A program made the position numbers and the translations under genes. DNA of 64,000 nucleotides, from assembly GCA_016802295.1 (NCBI GenBank), contig JAESIW010000138.1:1657729-1721728 (forward strand), given 5' to 3'. Positions 26,486-37,261 of the stretch are shown here, in pieces (position 1 is the first letter of the stretch; the number at the start of each line of letters is the position of its first letter). Source of the DNA: Brachionus rotundiformis (taxonomy: Eukaryota > Rotifera > Eurotatoria > Ploima > Brachionidae). A model generated the notes under the pieces. That model searched no databases, was not told where the DNA came from, and was given only the letters and a program-made list of their open reading frames with translations.

Positions 26486-27373
26486 ATGAGCTTCTTTAAA
26501 TGCGTTCTAGTGGGAGCACCGCTCTGTGGTAAAACATCACTGCTAAATCGATTTATGAGTGGTACATTCGAAAGTTCGTCTCCAAATGTACTTACCACAT
26601 ACAATGTAAACATGATCTACAAAATAGACTCAATTAAAAAAGATCTTAAGGAGTTTGGCTACGTGGCCAGCTTGTCCGAAGCGGAGCCAAACAAATGCTT
26701 TAACTTTAAAATATATGAATACAATATGGATAGATCATCAAGCTCTGATTGTTTGGTCGAAAATGAATTGTGCAATGTAGATGTGGTTATTTTATGCCAC
26801 AGAGCTGATTTAGAAGACAGCAAAGATTATTTGTTGAGCAAGGTTCTGCCATGTGTCAATTCACAATGGCCTAATGTCCCAAATGTTCTGGTTTCATGCT
26901 GCTCTGATTTGCAACCAACAGTTAATGATGCTTTAATTAATATTATTAAGCCAAAACGTCACTATTTATGTTCGTCTAAAACAAATACCATGGTTACTCA
27001 AATGTTTATTGATTCGTTTAAAATAGCTGTGCTTAACCATTTGAATAAGAAAGATAGGCTAAGCGCTGAGCTCAGTAGCTTGCCAGTTTGGGAGTCGAGT
27101 AATCCACTTGGAAGAGAATTATTTGGATTAAATGTATCTGGTGTGGACCAAAATAATAAAATGGTCACGACTTGGAAATGGGCTGGTCGGTTTATAATTA
27201 GCTTTTTGGCTTTTAGTTGTTTATGTATTTATTTTGTAAGCATACAATATTGTATTCGTAATAAAAGTCATTGTGATGAGATTTATGAGCTTAGTAAAGA
27301 AGCTTTTAATGAGTCAATTACGGCTTTGAACGAGTCATATCTCGGACTTGTTCATCAGATAAACGAGTTTTAA
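26486..27373 (+). CDS. Tail-anchored Ras/Rho-like pseudo-GTPase
   Basis: A single exon encodes 295 residues. The N-terminus begins like a small GTPase: beta-strand KCVLVG, then the P-loop GAPLCGKT (10-17), then a Thr-containing segment (TTYNV, about 37-41) where switch I would lie. The rest of the nucleotide-binding set is missing: no DxxG is seen where IYEYNMDRSS occurs (about 76-85), and VSCCSDLQ (136-143) stands where NKxD is expected. A SSK (163-165) may be a remnant of the G5 SAK motif. After the G-like domain comes a transmembrane helix at about 233-254, then about 40 residues with two N-glycosylation sequons (N275, N282). The predicted layout is a cytosolic G-domain anchored by one helix with a short lumenal or extracellular tail. 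I do not recognise a named orthologue. Nucleotide binding without hydrolysis is possible but is inference. Confidence 0.6.
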   Translation: MSFFKCVLVGAPLCGKTSLLNRFMSGTFESSSPNVLTTYNVNMIYKIDSIKKDLKEFGYVASLSEAEPNKCFNFKIYEYNMDRSSSSDCLVENELCNVDVVILCHRADLEDSKDYLLSKVLPCVNSQWPNVPNVLVSCCSDLQPTVNDALINIIKPKRHYLCSSKTNTMVTQMFIDSFKIAVLNHLNKKDRLSAELSSLPVWESSNPLGRELFGLNVSGVDQNNKMVTTWKWAGRFIISFLAFSCLCIYFVSIQYCIRNKSHCDEIYELSKEAFNESITALNESYLGLVHQINEF

Positions 27374-27853
27374 ATAAAATCTAATCTAAGAAAATAAGAT
27401 TTTCTTACACAATTAAGAACCTAACAGGTTCTTGTTTTTTTTATTTTCTATTATTTTCATAAAGATAATTTAATTTATTTATTTTTAGTTTTATCATTGA
27501 AAATTTTTTTAAATATTTTTATTTTAATTTTTTACTGATTAAAGTCATTTAGAATTTAATTCAATTAAGCTTAAAATAATAAAAAATTTAAGTAGATTTT
27601 TAATTGTAAATTTTTTTTTTGTTATTAATTTGAACTTAATAAAGATTTGAAAAGAAAAAATGCGAAAAGTTAACTTTTTTTATTTTTATAGACTTAATAT
27701 ATTTTTTAATTTATTCTATTTATTTTTAGAATAAAAATTTATCCAAAAATTTTTTATCAAATTAATCAAAAGGCTATAAAAAATAAAAGATAACATTATT
27801 TTATTTGTTTAGTAAATTCGAAAAATCAATTTTTAATTTAAAAATGATAATTT
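27374..27853. other. AT-rich sequence between convergent genes
   Basis: Convergent 3' regions of the pseudo-GTPase gene and the lectin gene. A palindrome AAGAACCTAACAGGTTCTTG lies just after the GTPase stop (about 27415-27435) and could form a small stem. Nothing else is seen. Confidence 0.4.
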
Positions 27854-28143
27854 TTTCTATTCATTTTTTATCTAAAATTAAAATAAAATTTGTTAAATGT
27901 TTTTTAATTTCTTTGTTAAAAATAATATTCATTCAATTTAAATTTTTCTCCTCAAAAAGCTGGACTAATTGAATTTGGACTTTTTCTGGACTTATTCTGA
28001 GCCATTATCAACCTAAACTTTCTCAGCATTTCTTCATCGGTGGCAATCAATTGTTCCTTATTTGGCTTTTTTTCTTCCTTAATTTTCAGTTTTTTCTTCT
28101 CTTTGGCATAGTCAGCTGATTCATTGTTTTTCTTCTCATTATT
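27854..28143. repeat. Direct copy A flanking gap 2 (3' end of lectin gene)
   Basis: These 290 bp are repeated at 28358-28647 without indels and with about two visible substitutions. The copy contains the last part of the reading frame of the lectin/EGF gene, including its stop. One substitution changes a Lys to Asn (KEEKK against KEENK). Confidence 0.92.
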
Positions 28144-28357
28144 NNNNNNNNNNNNNNNNNNNNNNNNNNNNNNNNNNNNNNNNNNNNNNNNNNNNNNNNN
28201 NNNNNNNNNNNNNNNNNNNNNNNNNNNNNNNNNNNNNNNNNNNNNNNNNNNNNNNNNNNNNNNNNNNNNNNNNNNNNNNNNNNNNNNNNNNNNNNNNNNN
28301 NNNNNNNNNNNNNNNNNNNNNNNNNNNNNNNNNNNNNNNNNNNNNNNNNNNNNNNNN
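28144..28357. other. Assembly gap (214 N)
   Basis: A run of 214 undetermined bases flanked on both sides by the same 290-bp sequence. As with the first gap, unresolved alleles are the simplest explanation. Confidence 0.98.
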
Positions 28358-28647
28358 TTTCTATTCATTTTTTATCTAAAATTAAAATAAAATTTGTTAT
28401 ATGTTTTTTAATTTCTTTGTTAAAAATAATATTCATTCAATTTAAATTTTTCTCCTCAAAAAGCTGGACTAATTGAATTTGGACTTTTTCTGGACTTATT
28501 CTGAGCCATTATCAACCTAAACTTTCTCAGCATTTCTTCATCGGTGGCAATCAATTGTTCCTTATTTGGCTTATTTTCTTCCTTAATTTTCAGTTTTTTC
28601 TTCTCTTTGGCATAGTCAGCTGATTCATTGTTTTTCTTCTCATTATT
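28358..28647. repeat. Direct copy B flanking gap 2
   Basis: Second copy of 27854-28143. This copy is contiguous with the transmembrane exon of the lectin/EGF gene and was used for its gene model. Confidence 0.92.
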
Positions 28648-29689
28648 GGAACCGTTACACAGAATTTTTTTGATCGATTTCCATGGTAAATCCATAAGAC
28701 ACAGAATCAATAAGATTAGACCTACAACACTAACTGAAATAGCCATGACGCTCTTTCGTCCATCTTCAAGAGCGTTCGGGATTTCTAAATTATTTCAATA
28801 TAAGTATAAACTTGACCAAAATAAAGGACATATTAAATACCAATTTCGCAATTTCTTCCTTTGTAAAAAGGTGTGCATTCACAGGTATAATTATTGACCT
28901 TGTTTAAACAAGTAGCTCCGTGCAGACAAGGCACACTGTTACAATTGTCGACCATTATTTCACACAAAGATCCTTGAAAACCAGGCTCACAAATGCACAA
29001 AACTCGTCCACTATTTACATAACAAGTTCCATTGTTTTGACATTGATTGTCTGCTTTACTACATTTTACTTTAATTAAAAATTTAATCAAAACTTAGTTA
29101 AAATGACTTTTTTTTAATATTTTTATCCAAATTTACATTGTGCCTCGCATATGTAGCCCATTTTGGTAGTGCCAAAGTCATCATTAATTTCATATTCATA
29201 AGTGGCTGAATTGTTATTGCGTAAGAAAGCTTTTCGCTTATTAATGCTGGTAAAATTCTCCTTTAAATATCCAAATGAATTATAAACATGGCTACTCCAA
29301 GACCATGTTCTCTTAATATCAGCACTTAAGACCAGGTCTGTCCAAAAATTTGTCTGGTACTTGTTACCTTTGAACCAAAAGGAAAACGCAATTGTCTCAG
29401 CCAAAGATTCGAAGGCTATCAAGTGAGTGACAGTATCGTTTACGCTATGTTCTTGTAAGCATGCGTCATAGGCTTCTTTCCAGTTGGAGTCAGTCGTATT
29501 GGCAAAATGGTAGCAACCATTGTTTATACGCTGGTATTGTTCAGGACAGGAATCAAAACTAGCTACATTAGAAAATTTATTTATAGCAGAAATAAAACAT
29601 AAATGTTTGCCAAGCTAACCTGAAAAATCTGTGGCTTGTACCAAGCGTTTTACCAACAGAATTAGCAATGTAAGAAAATTGACCGACAT
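28456..29689 (-). CDS. C-type lectin / EGF / EGF single-pass membrane protein
   Basis: I reconstruct four exons: 29620-29689, 29137-29562, 28841-29068 and 28456-28784, all with consistent phase-1 junctions, giving about 350 residues. Exon 1 is a signal peptide (MSVNFLTLLILLVKRLVQA). Exon 2 is a C-type lectin-like domain (SCPEQYQRINNGCYHFA ... YICEAQ). The Ca2+-binding EPN/WND motifs are not evident, so carbohydrate binding is uncertain. Exon 3 holds two EGF domains (CQNNGTCYV ... CICEPGFQGSLCE, then CLHGATCLN ... CECTPFYKGRNCE). Exon 4 carries a transmembrane helix (VSVVGLILLILCLM) and a Lys-rich cytoplasmic tail. The likely role is a cell-surface recognition or adhesion receptor. The 3' end is duplicated across an assembly gap; only the proximal copy belongs to this model. 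Confidence 0.85.
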
Positions 29690-30024
29690 TTTTGGATACA
29701 TCTGGTTGAATTTAAAACTCAAGTTTTAGATAGAATATTGAAAAAAAAAGTTAAAATTAAAGTCTATAAGTTTTAATTAAATATTTATTTTAAAAATTTT
29801 GCTGTCATCGATTTTAGAAAGAAAAATTAATAAAAAAATATAATTTATCCTTGAAATAAGAAAACTTAAAATTTTAAAATGGTAAAATTTAACCAAATAG
29901 AAAAAAAAACTGTACATATTTACACAAATAAATATTAGAAAGAACAAAAAAAACAATAAGAGAAAAAAAATCGATTTTTGAGAAAAATAAAATTTATAAA
30001 AAACTTATAAAAAAAGCACCTAAT
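29690..30024. other. AT-rich spacer between minus-strand genes
   Basis: A 335-bp gap with no ORF. It holds the lectin gene promoter and the 3' UTR of the ENPP-like gene; no specific motif can be assigned. Confidence 0.6.
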
Positions 30025-31455
30025 TTAAGTAATAATTGCTGCAATTCGATTAATGCTCAAAACTAGACTCATTAATATAAAAACTAAACACTTTGAAATA
30101 AGCTTTACGCCCATATTGGAAACTATTTGTCGATTAGACGATGAAATAAGTCGATGTTCGTATCTCAGATAAATGCGACTACGCTCAAAATGACCATCTT
30201 TAATTTGGCACTCGATTGCCAATATGTTGCACAACATTGGATATATGTCCACATTTTCGAGCGGTTTGTTCGAATGGTAGCCGTTTTTGAACATGGCACC
30301 ATGGGCCATGAAAATTCCCTTCATGTCCGGATAAACATTGTCGTAACCATGGGTGGCCTTGTCAGCAGCGGCCAGCATCAGCTTCTTCTTAAATTCATAG
30401 CTAAGTTGGGCTCTTCGTCCATTGAAATTAACCGGCTCATTGCTGACATAGTTGAAGCCGACGCCTTCAATGGCGCTTATGATCACGTGACCTATTCTGT
30501 AGTGATTTTTGTAGTGGAGCCGCTCGGGCATGTCCTCTTTTAGTGTCACTGTTATGTCTGGTATTTTGCTCAGTTTAAGAAGAAGCAAATCGAGCTCAAT
30601 CAGAGGCTTGAGATGGATCAATGTTCGGCTAAATGACCAAATGGCTGCATCTTTCTCATCAAAGTACTCGTTTATGAAAACATTTTTTTTTATATTTGTT
30701 ATGCCATGGTCACTAAGGACTATAAGATTAAAGTCATTTGAGCCAAATAAAGCGTTTTGTTTGAGTAGAGTGACCATTTGGCCAAATTCCATGTCCAATT
30801 GTTGTAGGGTAACATTGAACTCTGGGCTATCAAGGCCGTACTTGTGCGCTATGGCGTCCGGTTGGTTGTGGTAAAGACATATAAATTTGTAGTCCTCTTG
30901 CACAAAGTATTTTATTGTCTGGTTTATTTTATGTCTGAAATTGGAGTTTGTGTCGGCAAGAGGCGTCCTGGTGTACAGCTCCGAGTCGTACAGTCCGGCT
31001 TCGGTGCCAGGCCACGAATGAACAAACGATCTAACGCCCTGGGAAGCTGCAGTCACCCAAATGGGCTCGCTTTGGTTCCACCATTTGGCTTCGTGTTTGT
31101 GATGCGAGAATGTGTCGTGGTAGATTGGGTCATAGAACTTGTTGGCAATGATTCCGTGATTTTCGACAAAAGAGCCCGTTGCTATGGACCAATGGTTCGG
31201 ATATGACTGTGTGCTAAATTGGGGATTTAGATGCACTGAATGGGCTGAATGCGATCGAAATTTGGCAAAGTTGACCAATTGGTATCGGTCGATGAAATCG
31301 TGCCGAAACCCGCCGAACGATATCATCAACACTCGTTGCTGTTTTAGATAATTGGTATTTTTGAATGGAAAATTGGAGAAAAATTTTGTTTCGCTGGTGG
31401 TGACCACTAGAAATAAAATGACCACTACTCTAAAGCAAATCTTGTTCCAAGACAT
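30025..31455 (-). CDS. ENPP-family ectophosphodiesterase-like protein, probable pseudoenzyme
   Basis: A single exon encodes 476 residues. A signal peptide (about 1-21) and a hydrophobic C-terminus (LISKCLVFILMSLVLSI) suggest a secreted protein attached by GPI or a helix, as in ENPP4-7. The alkaline-phosphatase-superfamily fold is clear: STQSYPNHWSIATG (81-94), PDAIAHKYG (D200, H204), VLSDHG (D249, H250) and THGYDN (H369). In active ENPPs the first metal ligand is the Asp of SFDGF; here it is SFGGF with Gly at 48 (codon 31312-31314). The nucleophile Thr of KTFPN is replaced by Ser at 84. Four or five metal ligands therefore remain, but one is lost, so nucleotide or lipid hydrolysis is likely weak or absent. 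Ser can act as a nucleophile in this superfamily, so the Asp loss is the stronger argument. Local GC content is visibly higher than in neighbouring genes. Confidence 0.8.
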   Translation of the reverse strand: MSWNKICFRVVVILFLVVTTSETKFFSNFPFKNTNYLKQQRVLMISFGGFRHDFIDRYQLVNFAKFRSHSAHSVHLNPQFSTQSYPNHWSIATGSFVENHGIIANKFYDPIYHDTFSHHKHEAKWWNQSEPIWVTAASQGVRSFVHSWPGTEAGLYDSELYTRTPLADTNSNFRHKINQTIKYFVQEDYKFICLYHNQPDAIAHKYGLDSPEFNVTLQQLDMEFGQMVTLLKQNALFGSNDFNLIVLSDHGITNIKKNVFINEYFDEKDAAIWSFSRTLIHLKPLIELDLLLLKLSKIPDITVTLKEDMPERLHYKNHYRIGHVIISAIEGVGFNYVSNEPVNFNGRRAQLSYEFKKKLMLAAADKATHGYDNVYPDMKGIFMAHGAMFKNGYHSNKPLENVDIYPMLCNILAIECQIKDGHFERSRIYLRYEHRLISSSNRQIVSNMGVKLISKCLVFILMSLVLSINRIAAIIT

Positions 31456-34400
31456 ATTTTTTTTCGCTTAAAATTAAACAAAAATCATCTAAAATAAATT
31501 TATTAATAATTTTTTTTTTTAAATTTTTTTATTATTTTTTTATTCGACTTAAAATCGAATTTTTTAAGACTTCAACAAAAGAAACTAGAAATTGTTTTAA
31601 TAGCTTTTTAATAGTTAATTTTTTTGTATGTCATTCTATCAAACTATTAATATCTTATTCTTTTTTTATTTTCTTAACCGAATTTATAAATGTTTTGACT
31701 GGGATTATTTTTTTGATAGATTTTGAACATATGCCGTCATAGCTAAGGCAAAAAATTAATTAAATAATTAAAATCTATAACACTTGACTAAGCAAATTAA
31801 ATTTTGCCAATAAGGAAAACATTTGCATATATTTACCAATTTAAAATTTTTCTATCTATTCATAGAAATTTTGTCTAAATAAAAATTGTAAAATTTAAAT
31901 AAAGGAAAAAATTGTTGTTGTGTTTGGATAACCAAAAAAAGCTGACTTGGTGTCTAAAAGCTTATTTATTGCTCTATCATGGGCAAAATTAATTATAAAA
32001 ACAGTTAACATTTCAATTTGAGCTATTAGAACAAATATGATCAGTAAAAAAATAGGTTATTTATCTTATCTATTTTTGTTATTTTTTTCAAGTTCGTGTT
32101 TTTCCGTCCATCGTTTATCCTTAAACTAAGCCTGAATCATGCTAGTTTTGACAGGCGTTCAATTCTCTGACCGACCGAGATGTCCGAGAATTATCCCGGT
32201 CTCTGATCTCGAGCTCGACAGCTGCTCTCACTCTTTTTGTTTTTCTCTTAAGAAATTTGAGATTTTAATTTATAATAAAAAAAGATAATTTAGCAAACAC
32301 AGTTTGATTTCATCATGATTTTAATCAATCAATTGCTTTTAGATTAATGAACTTTTTCTATTTTTTTCTTGTTGGTTAAAACATGTCAGTATTGCCAGCC
32401 GAGAGCTTAGTTGTTTTGGGACCTATTAGAAAGAAAAGAAACTAATCTTGCTTTTAATCTTATACTATTTTCTAATTCTATTTAACTAATAAAATCAAAT
32501 CTGGTTTAATTAATAAAATTTATTTATTTAACTAAAAAAAAAAACCTGCTTCGTTCAGATAGGTATTTTGTTAGGCCTCTGGTAAAACTTTGAAATAAAA
32601 TAGTTGAGTTATATAATTTGGAGCTTAATAAAAGTTGTAATTTTTTAAAATTACTCTGAGCTATTTCAAAGGCCTGGGCCATAAAAATGATAACTTTTTG
32701 CGATAAGGCAATGGGCACTTAACAACAACGCCATTAAAAGTGTTATTTGCATAGACGTGATTTTTCACCTTTAGATTCAATACAGATGGGCACATGAGCA
32801 AATTTGTTATCTATTAGAGAATAAAATTAGTGGCCATTGGCTTGGTTCGAACGAGTGTGTTGGCTTTAAATGACTTGGCCCCGAGAAACAAAACCCTATG
32901 AATTAATTAGAAGTAAACAAACAAATTTGAGTTTTGTTCATGTAGTGTAGTGATAGGCCTCGAAATGTTCAATGGTGCTAATAAGCTCTTTTTGAGGCTT
33001 AAACTTAACTTGGATAAATAGATAGAAAGATATATGGAAATATGCATAAATACATACATATATAGATACACACACACACGTTTATATGATTAAAAATCGG
33101 CTTAAATCAAATAAATTCTTTAATACTAAGATAAATATTTTTTAACTTTTAAACTAAACATAAAATTTTGAAAAAAAAAATACAAAAATGTTGACATTTT
33201 ATCAATGTCTGAACAATAACCGATACTAAATGGTTCAAGTTACCGAAAAATTGACACTTTAACCAATCATTCATGCACCAATTTACCATTAAATCGATTA
33301 AAGGCTCAAAGCTTGAATATTTATTCTTATAGCCTTTGGCAAACTAAACTAAAACTCAACAACAAAATAAACATAAAAAATAAAATTTTATTCATTTAAA
33401 TTTAATTTAATTTAATTTAATAATACTAAAATAATAAAATTGCTACACAATATAGAAAAAAAGATAACATTTTTTGCAAGTTTATCATTTAGAAATCAAC
33501 ACGGAATGTTTGATTAGGATAAAATGTTGATATTGACTAATAAATCAATCAACAAGCTCTCAATTATATACATTTTTGATAGCTTGAATAAAACAAACTT
33601 GGCAAATTATTTTTAAAAAAAAGTAAATCTCTGAGCTCAATAGATATTTTCGAGCAAACAAAAACTAATTAGATAAATCAGGATATTGTTTGCTCAATTC
33701 AACAATCATGTTCCCTAAATAAGTCGTAGCGATCAACGACGAACCGGGTTTCTATATATAAATTTTGTTTGCTTTAAATTACCTTAATTTCAGCCCTACA
33801 TGATCATTATCTCGAATCCTATTTGATCACTTTATTGTGTGTTTGGCCAACAATAGCCTGCAACCATATGATGCTCATTAACTTTTTCTATTAATTTTAT
33901 TTAAGAAAAAAAAATTAACAGTTTGAATAAAATTTGGTGAAGACTCAAGCTGACAGTGCGTAAATAAAGCAATTGTTTTCAGAAAAGTATAGATTACTAA
34001 ATTTCAGCACAATTAATATAACCCAATTTCTTAAATTTGCATTCATCTTGTTTCAATTGATCGATCTTGCCGTAAATCTTACAAATGCAGGTCTTCTAAG
34101 GCTTTATCTTTTGATAATAATTTAAGCAGACATTTAAACGGTGTGTGAATTTTTTCCTAAGAGATTTTTTCTCTTTCCTAGCGCTAAATATACCAAGTAA
34201 ATGGATTGTGCAATTTTTGGGATACCTTTTAAATCCCCATGCAACTAAATATAATATAACTAAATAAGAGAGATTTTTTTTAATTAAAAATTTAATAAAC
34301 TTTTTAATCCGAAAGAAAAATTTTTCTATGTTAGAAAAAAAATAAAATAAATATTTAAATAGATCTGAATTGAGCTTAAATTGAGCGTTAAACAGGATCC

Positions 34401-35819
34401 ACACAGAACAGACAAGATAAGTATTTTGCGCAATCTAAACGAGAAGGAATAATCTCATGCTAAAAATATAGCAAAGTTTTTTATCTTCATTATCAGGAAG
34501 CTAGAGATCAATTAAAATATATCCTATAGGTATTAGCTGAATAATAGCGTAATTCAATTCTTAATCTTAATTAAACCAAAAAAATATTAATTACACATAT
34601 TCAAGTCTAAGGTTCTGGTTAGTGCGCCTTGGGCTCTCTTAAAATGAATCAGATATTAAAATTAATTAAAAGATAGATTCTTGTATCTAAACAAAAATAA
34701 ATTAATCTTATGTTGTTGTAATTTTGCTTATGAAATTAGGTAAGAGTTGTTTTGTTTTTAAACAAAATATAAAAATAACTAAACTCAATAGACTAGATCT
34801 AATTAATACAGTTGCAAATGCAATTAATTTCAAATCTTTTATTTGAAATTAAAACAAAGATAGTTTGATTTTTTTAATTAAAACGAGATCTATTCTGTTC
34901 AGACTATCTGGCTCAGTGAGCCCCATCTAATCGTTTACCTGTCCACCTAAATTCAATAATCCGCACAAATTAACCCAGCCATTAAAAGTCATTTGTGTCG
35001 TTGAATATCGCTGAGCGATTGCAGACACCACATCTTTATTAAAATTAATAAATTAATTAGACCAAAAATGATCCCAAAAATTAAACATATTTTTCATAAT
35101 TGTCTAAAATTATTTGAATAAAAATAATCTTTTTTGACCAAATGTTGCTATTTAATTCAAATTAAAATGTTGATTAGAGTAAAGTTAAATTAAAACACAT
35201 AGATCTTAATGAACTAATTTTTCTAAGACTCAAAAATCTCATTTATTTAGAGACGATTTGTTGGAACTCAATTTTTTATTGAATGGATTCAGGTGATGTT
35301 TTAATTGGATTTTCAACGAGTTCAGTATTTTACCTGCGGTTAGATTACATTGACTTTAGTTTTTTAACTTAATAAAATATTTAAAAAAAAAAGATATATT
35401 AAATTTCAGCTAAGTCTTGTTATAAAATATATTGCATAAAAAAATTAGCTCGAGCTATTTTAATTGATAGCATAGAGCAGTAGAAATTTGCTCTAATTAA
35501 ACTCTAAATAGATAGGTTTTTAGTGCTCATTAAATTGATATACTAGGTCAATGCAAAAGTTGCTTTTTTATGAATTAATCTATCAAGTTTGTATAAATAA
35601 ATAGCAAATAATAATATTTGTATTTTTAGAAAATTTTTACGGCTAAATGCCACGTTTTAAGATTAAGATCCAAGTTGTATCTCAAAGTTAATTTGTAGAT
35701 TATTTTAGACAAATTTAGATGTTGGATTATTAATTTTTGTAATAAAAAAAAAATATTTGAAATTTTAAAACATTTATTTACTAAAAAAAAAGACAAATAT
35801 ATTCTACATATAAATAAAT
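31456..35819. other. Long gene-poor region
   Basis: About 4.4 kb without a convincing coding exon, tRNA or transposon. Two short minus-strand open frames (32524-32718, 34096-34404) are low-complexity and unsupported. A locally GC-richer patch lies near 32120-32230. A short mixed (ATAC/CA) microsatellite is at about 33050-33080. The region could hold distal regulatory DNA or a non-coding transcript, but nothing in the sequence shows it. Confidence 0.5.
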
Positions 35820-36746
35820 TTATCTGCTTCTGGACCTTGACCTATTAAAAAAAATTAGTTTCAAAATTAACTTCACTTTTGTTGAGTTTGTTTTACCTGC
35901 TTCTTCTGCGCTCGTAATCGCGTCGTCCACTGTCACGACGATCGCCACCACGTCTAAACGAGCCGCCATATCTGTCACCACTTCCGCCACTTCTACAATC
36001 TCTGGCAAAGTGACCTCTTCCACCACACTTGAAGCATTCTAGATTGCGAGGCGCACCACCTCCTCGGCTGTCTCTAAAACCGCCACGCCCTCTATCACCA
36101 AAACTTCCACGTCCTCTCTCTCCACGGCCACGTCTCTCCTTGCCTTTAGCCCATTGAATTACCATCGAGTTTCCAAGCATCTCTTTACCATTCTCAGCTC
36201 TCAACGCTTCCTTTACACGAGAATGAAATTTTTTTAAGTGTTCAAATTAAGATCTTTTAACTAATGCGTTAGATTGACATAGAATGCGTAATACAATATT
36301 CAGCTAATTCTCTATTCTCTCTTTCTCTCTCTTCTTCTAATTATAACTCTCTTTTTAAGGCTATTTTATGCTCGGTCCACTTTTTTTATTTTACTAAGGC
36401 TCTTTTTCTTATACTCTTTAGGGCTTTTGTAATGACCATGGCATTTATGTCATTTCATTTCAGCACACAAATAGTTATTTAAATTTTCACTTTAAAAATA
36501 GTGAAGAAATTAAATTAGAGTTGTGAATTTAAAAAAATAAAGATAATAAATTAAAAGAAGGAAGAAAAGTGTAGATACCTCAGCATCGCGCTCTTCTTCG
36601 AATTCAATAAAGCAAAATGATGCACCAGTGTCTTTATTCTTGACCTCACATTTGAGGAGTGTACCATATTTGTCAAAGACATCTTCCAAATCTTGACGGG
36701 TGATGTCCTTACTTAGATTACCAACAAAAAGCTCAGCTCTCGGCAT
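35820..36746 (-). CDS. SR-type RNA-binding protein (RRM + CCHC zinc knuckle + RGG/RS tail)
   Basis: Three exons (36579-36746, 35897-36210, 35820-35841) join in frame to about 167 residues. The RRM occupies about residues 4-72, with RNP2 LFVGNL and RNP1 SFCFIEF. A glycine/arginine-rich region follows (GRGERGRGSFGDRGRGG), then a single zinc knuckle CFKCGGRGHFARDC, then an Arg/Ser-rich end finishing RSRSRSR from the tiny last exon. RRM plus one CCHC knuckle plus RS tail is the layout of the SRSF7/9G8/x16 and RSZ splicing factors, which act in pre-mRNA splicing and mRNA export in the nucleus. Because the tail is richer in RGG than RS, a related RRM/knuckle protein is possible. The first intron (368 bp) is long for this region and pyrimidine-rich; SR genes often regulate themselves through such introns, but no poison exon is demonstrated here. 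It is transcribed divergently from Nopp140. Confidence 0.8.
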
Positions 36747-37261
36747 AGTTGTAGATTTTTTTTGTTTAAGAAATGAAATTCAAAATGGAGAAAAACGCTT
36801 CAATTTATAGGGCTTGAAAGAAATTATGTAGATATAAAATATTAATTTAAATAAACATATATAGAACAAATTGAATTCTTAAGTTCAAAATTAACTTAAA
36901 TTTAAGAGAAAATGTCCGATCAAACATAAATATATATAAAAAAAAGAAAAAAAAGTGTAAAATTCTAAAATAAAACATTATCAGTAAAAAACCTGTATTA
37001 TTATAGAAAATTAAATTTAAAATTTAAAAAATTAAATAAAATTTAAAATGCATTATATATAGTGCTAAAATGTAAAAAAAAAAATTAAAAATTAAAGACA
37101 AAAATAAAGGTAAAGAAAAATAAAATTTTGTTTTCTTAGTTATGAAAAAAAGTAAAAAGATACATACACAAAAAAGGAGTAAAAAGATTCAAAAAGAATT
37201 AAAAAAGCATGGAAATTAAAATATTTAAAAAAAAATAAAAAATAAAAAAACATAAAAAATC
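36747..37261. promoter_or_regulatory. Shared intergenic region of a divergent SR-protein/Nopp140 pair
   Basis: The two start codons lie only 515 bp apart on opposite strands, so the region probably acts as a bidirectional promoter. A 25-codon upstream ORF, very rich in Lys, begins at 37142 on the plus strand. The rest is A-rich without a clear TATA box. Confidence 0.4.

Noticed and set aside
30154..31206. Three plus-strand ORFs opposite the ENPP-like gene
   Set aside because: Shadows of a GC-richer coding region; no domain resemblance, and the minus strand has clear family motifs.
32120..32230. GC-richer patch considered as a tRNA or structured RNA
   Set aside because: No cloverleaf could be folded by eye and no A/B-box pair with correct spacing; only short imperfect complementarity around CTCGAG.
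32524..32718. Minus-strand ORF of 64 codons
   Set aside because: No recognisable family, signal peptide or context; likely chance.
32845..32865. GGTTCGAAC resembling a tRNA T-loop
   Set aside because: No acceptor, D-arm or anticodon arm at the required distances.
34096..34404. Minus-strand ORF of about 100 codons
   Set aside because: Phe/Lys/Ile-rich low-complexity sequence expected by chance in AT-rich DNA; no motif, no splice partners.
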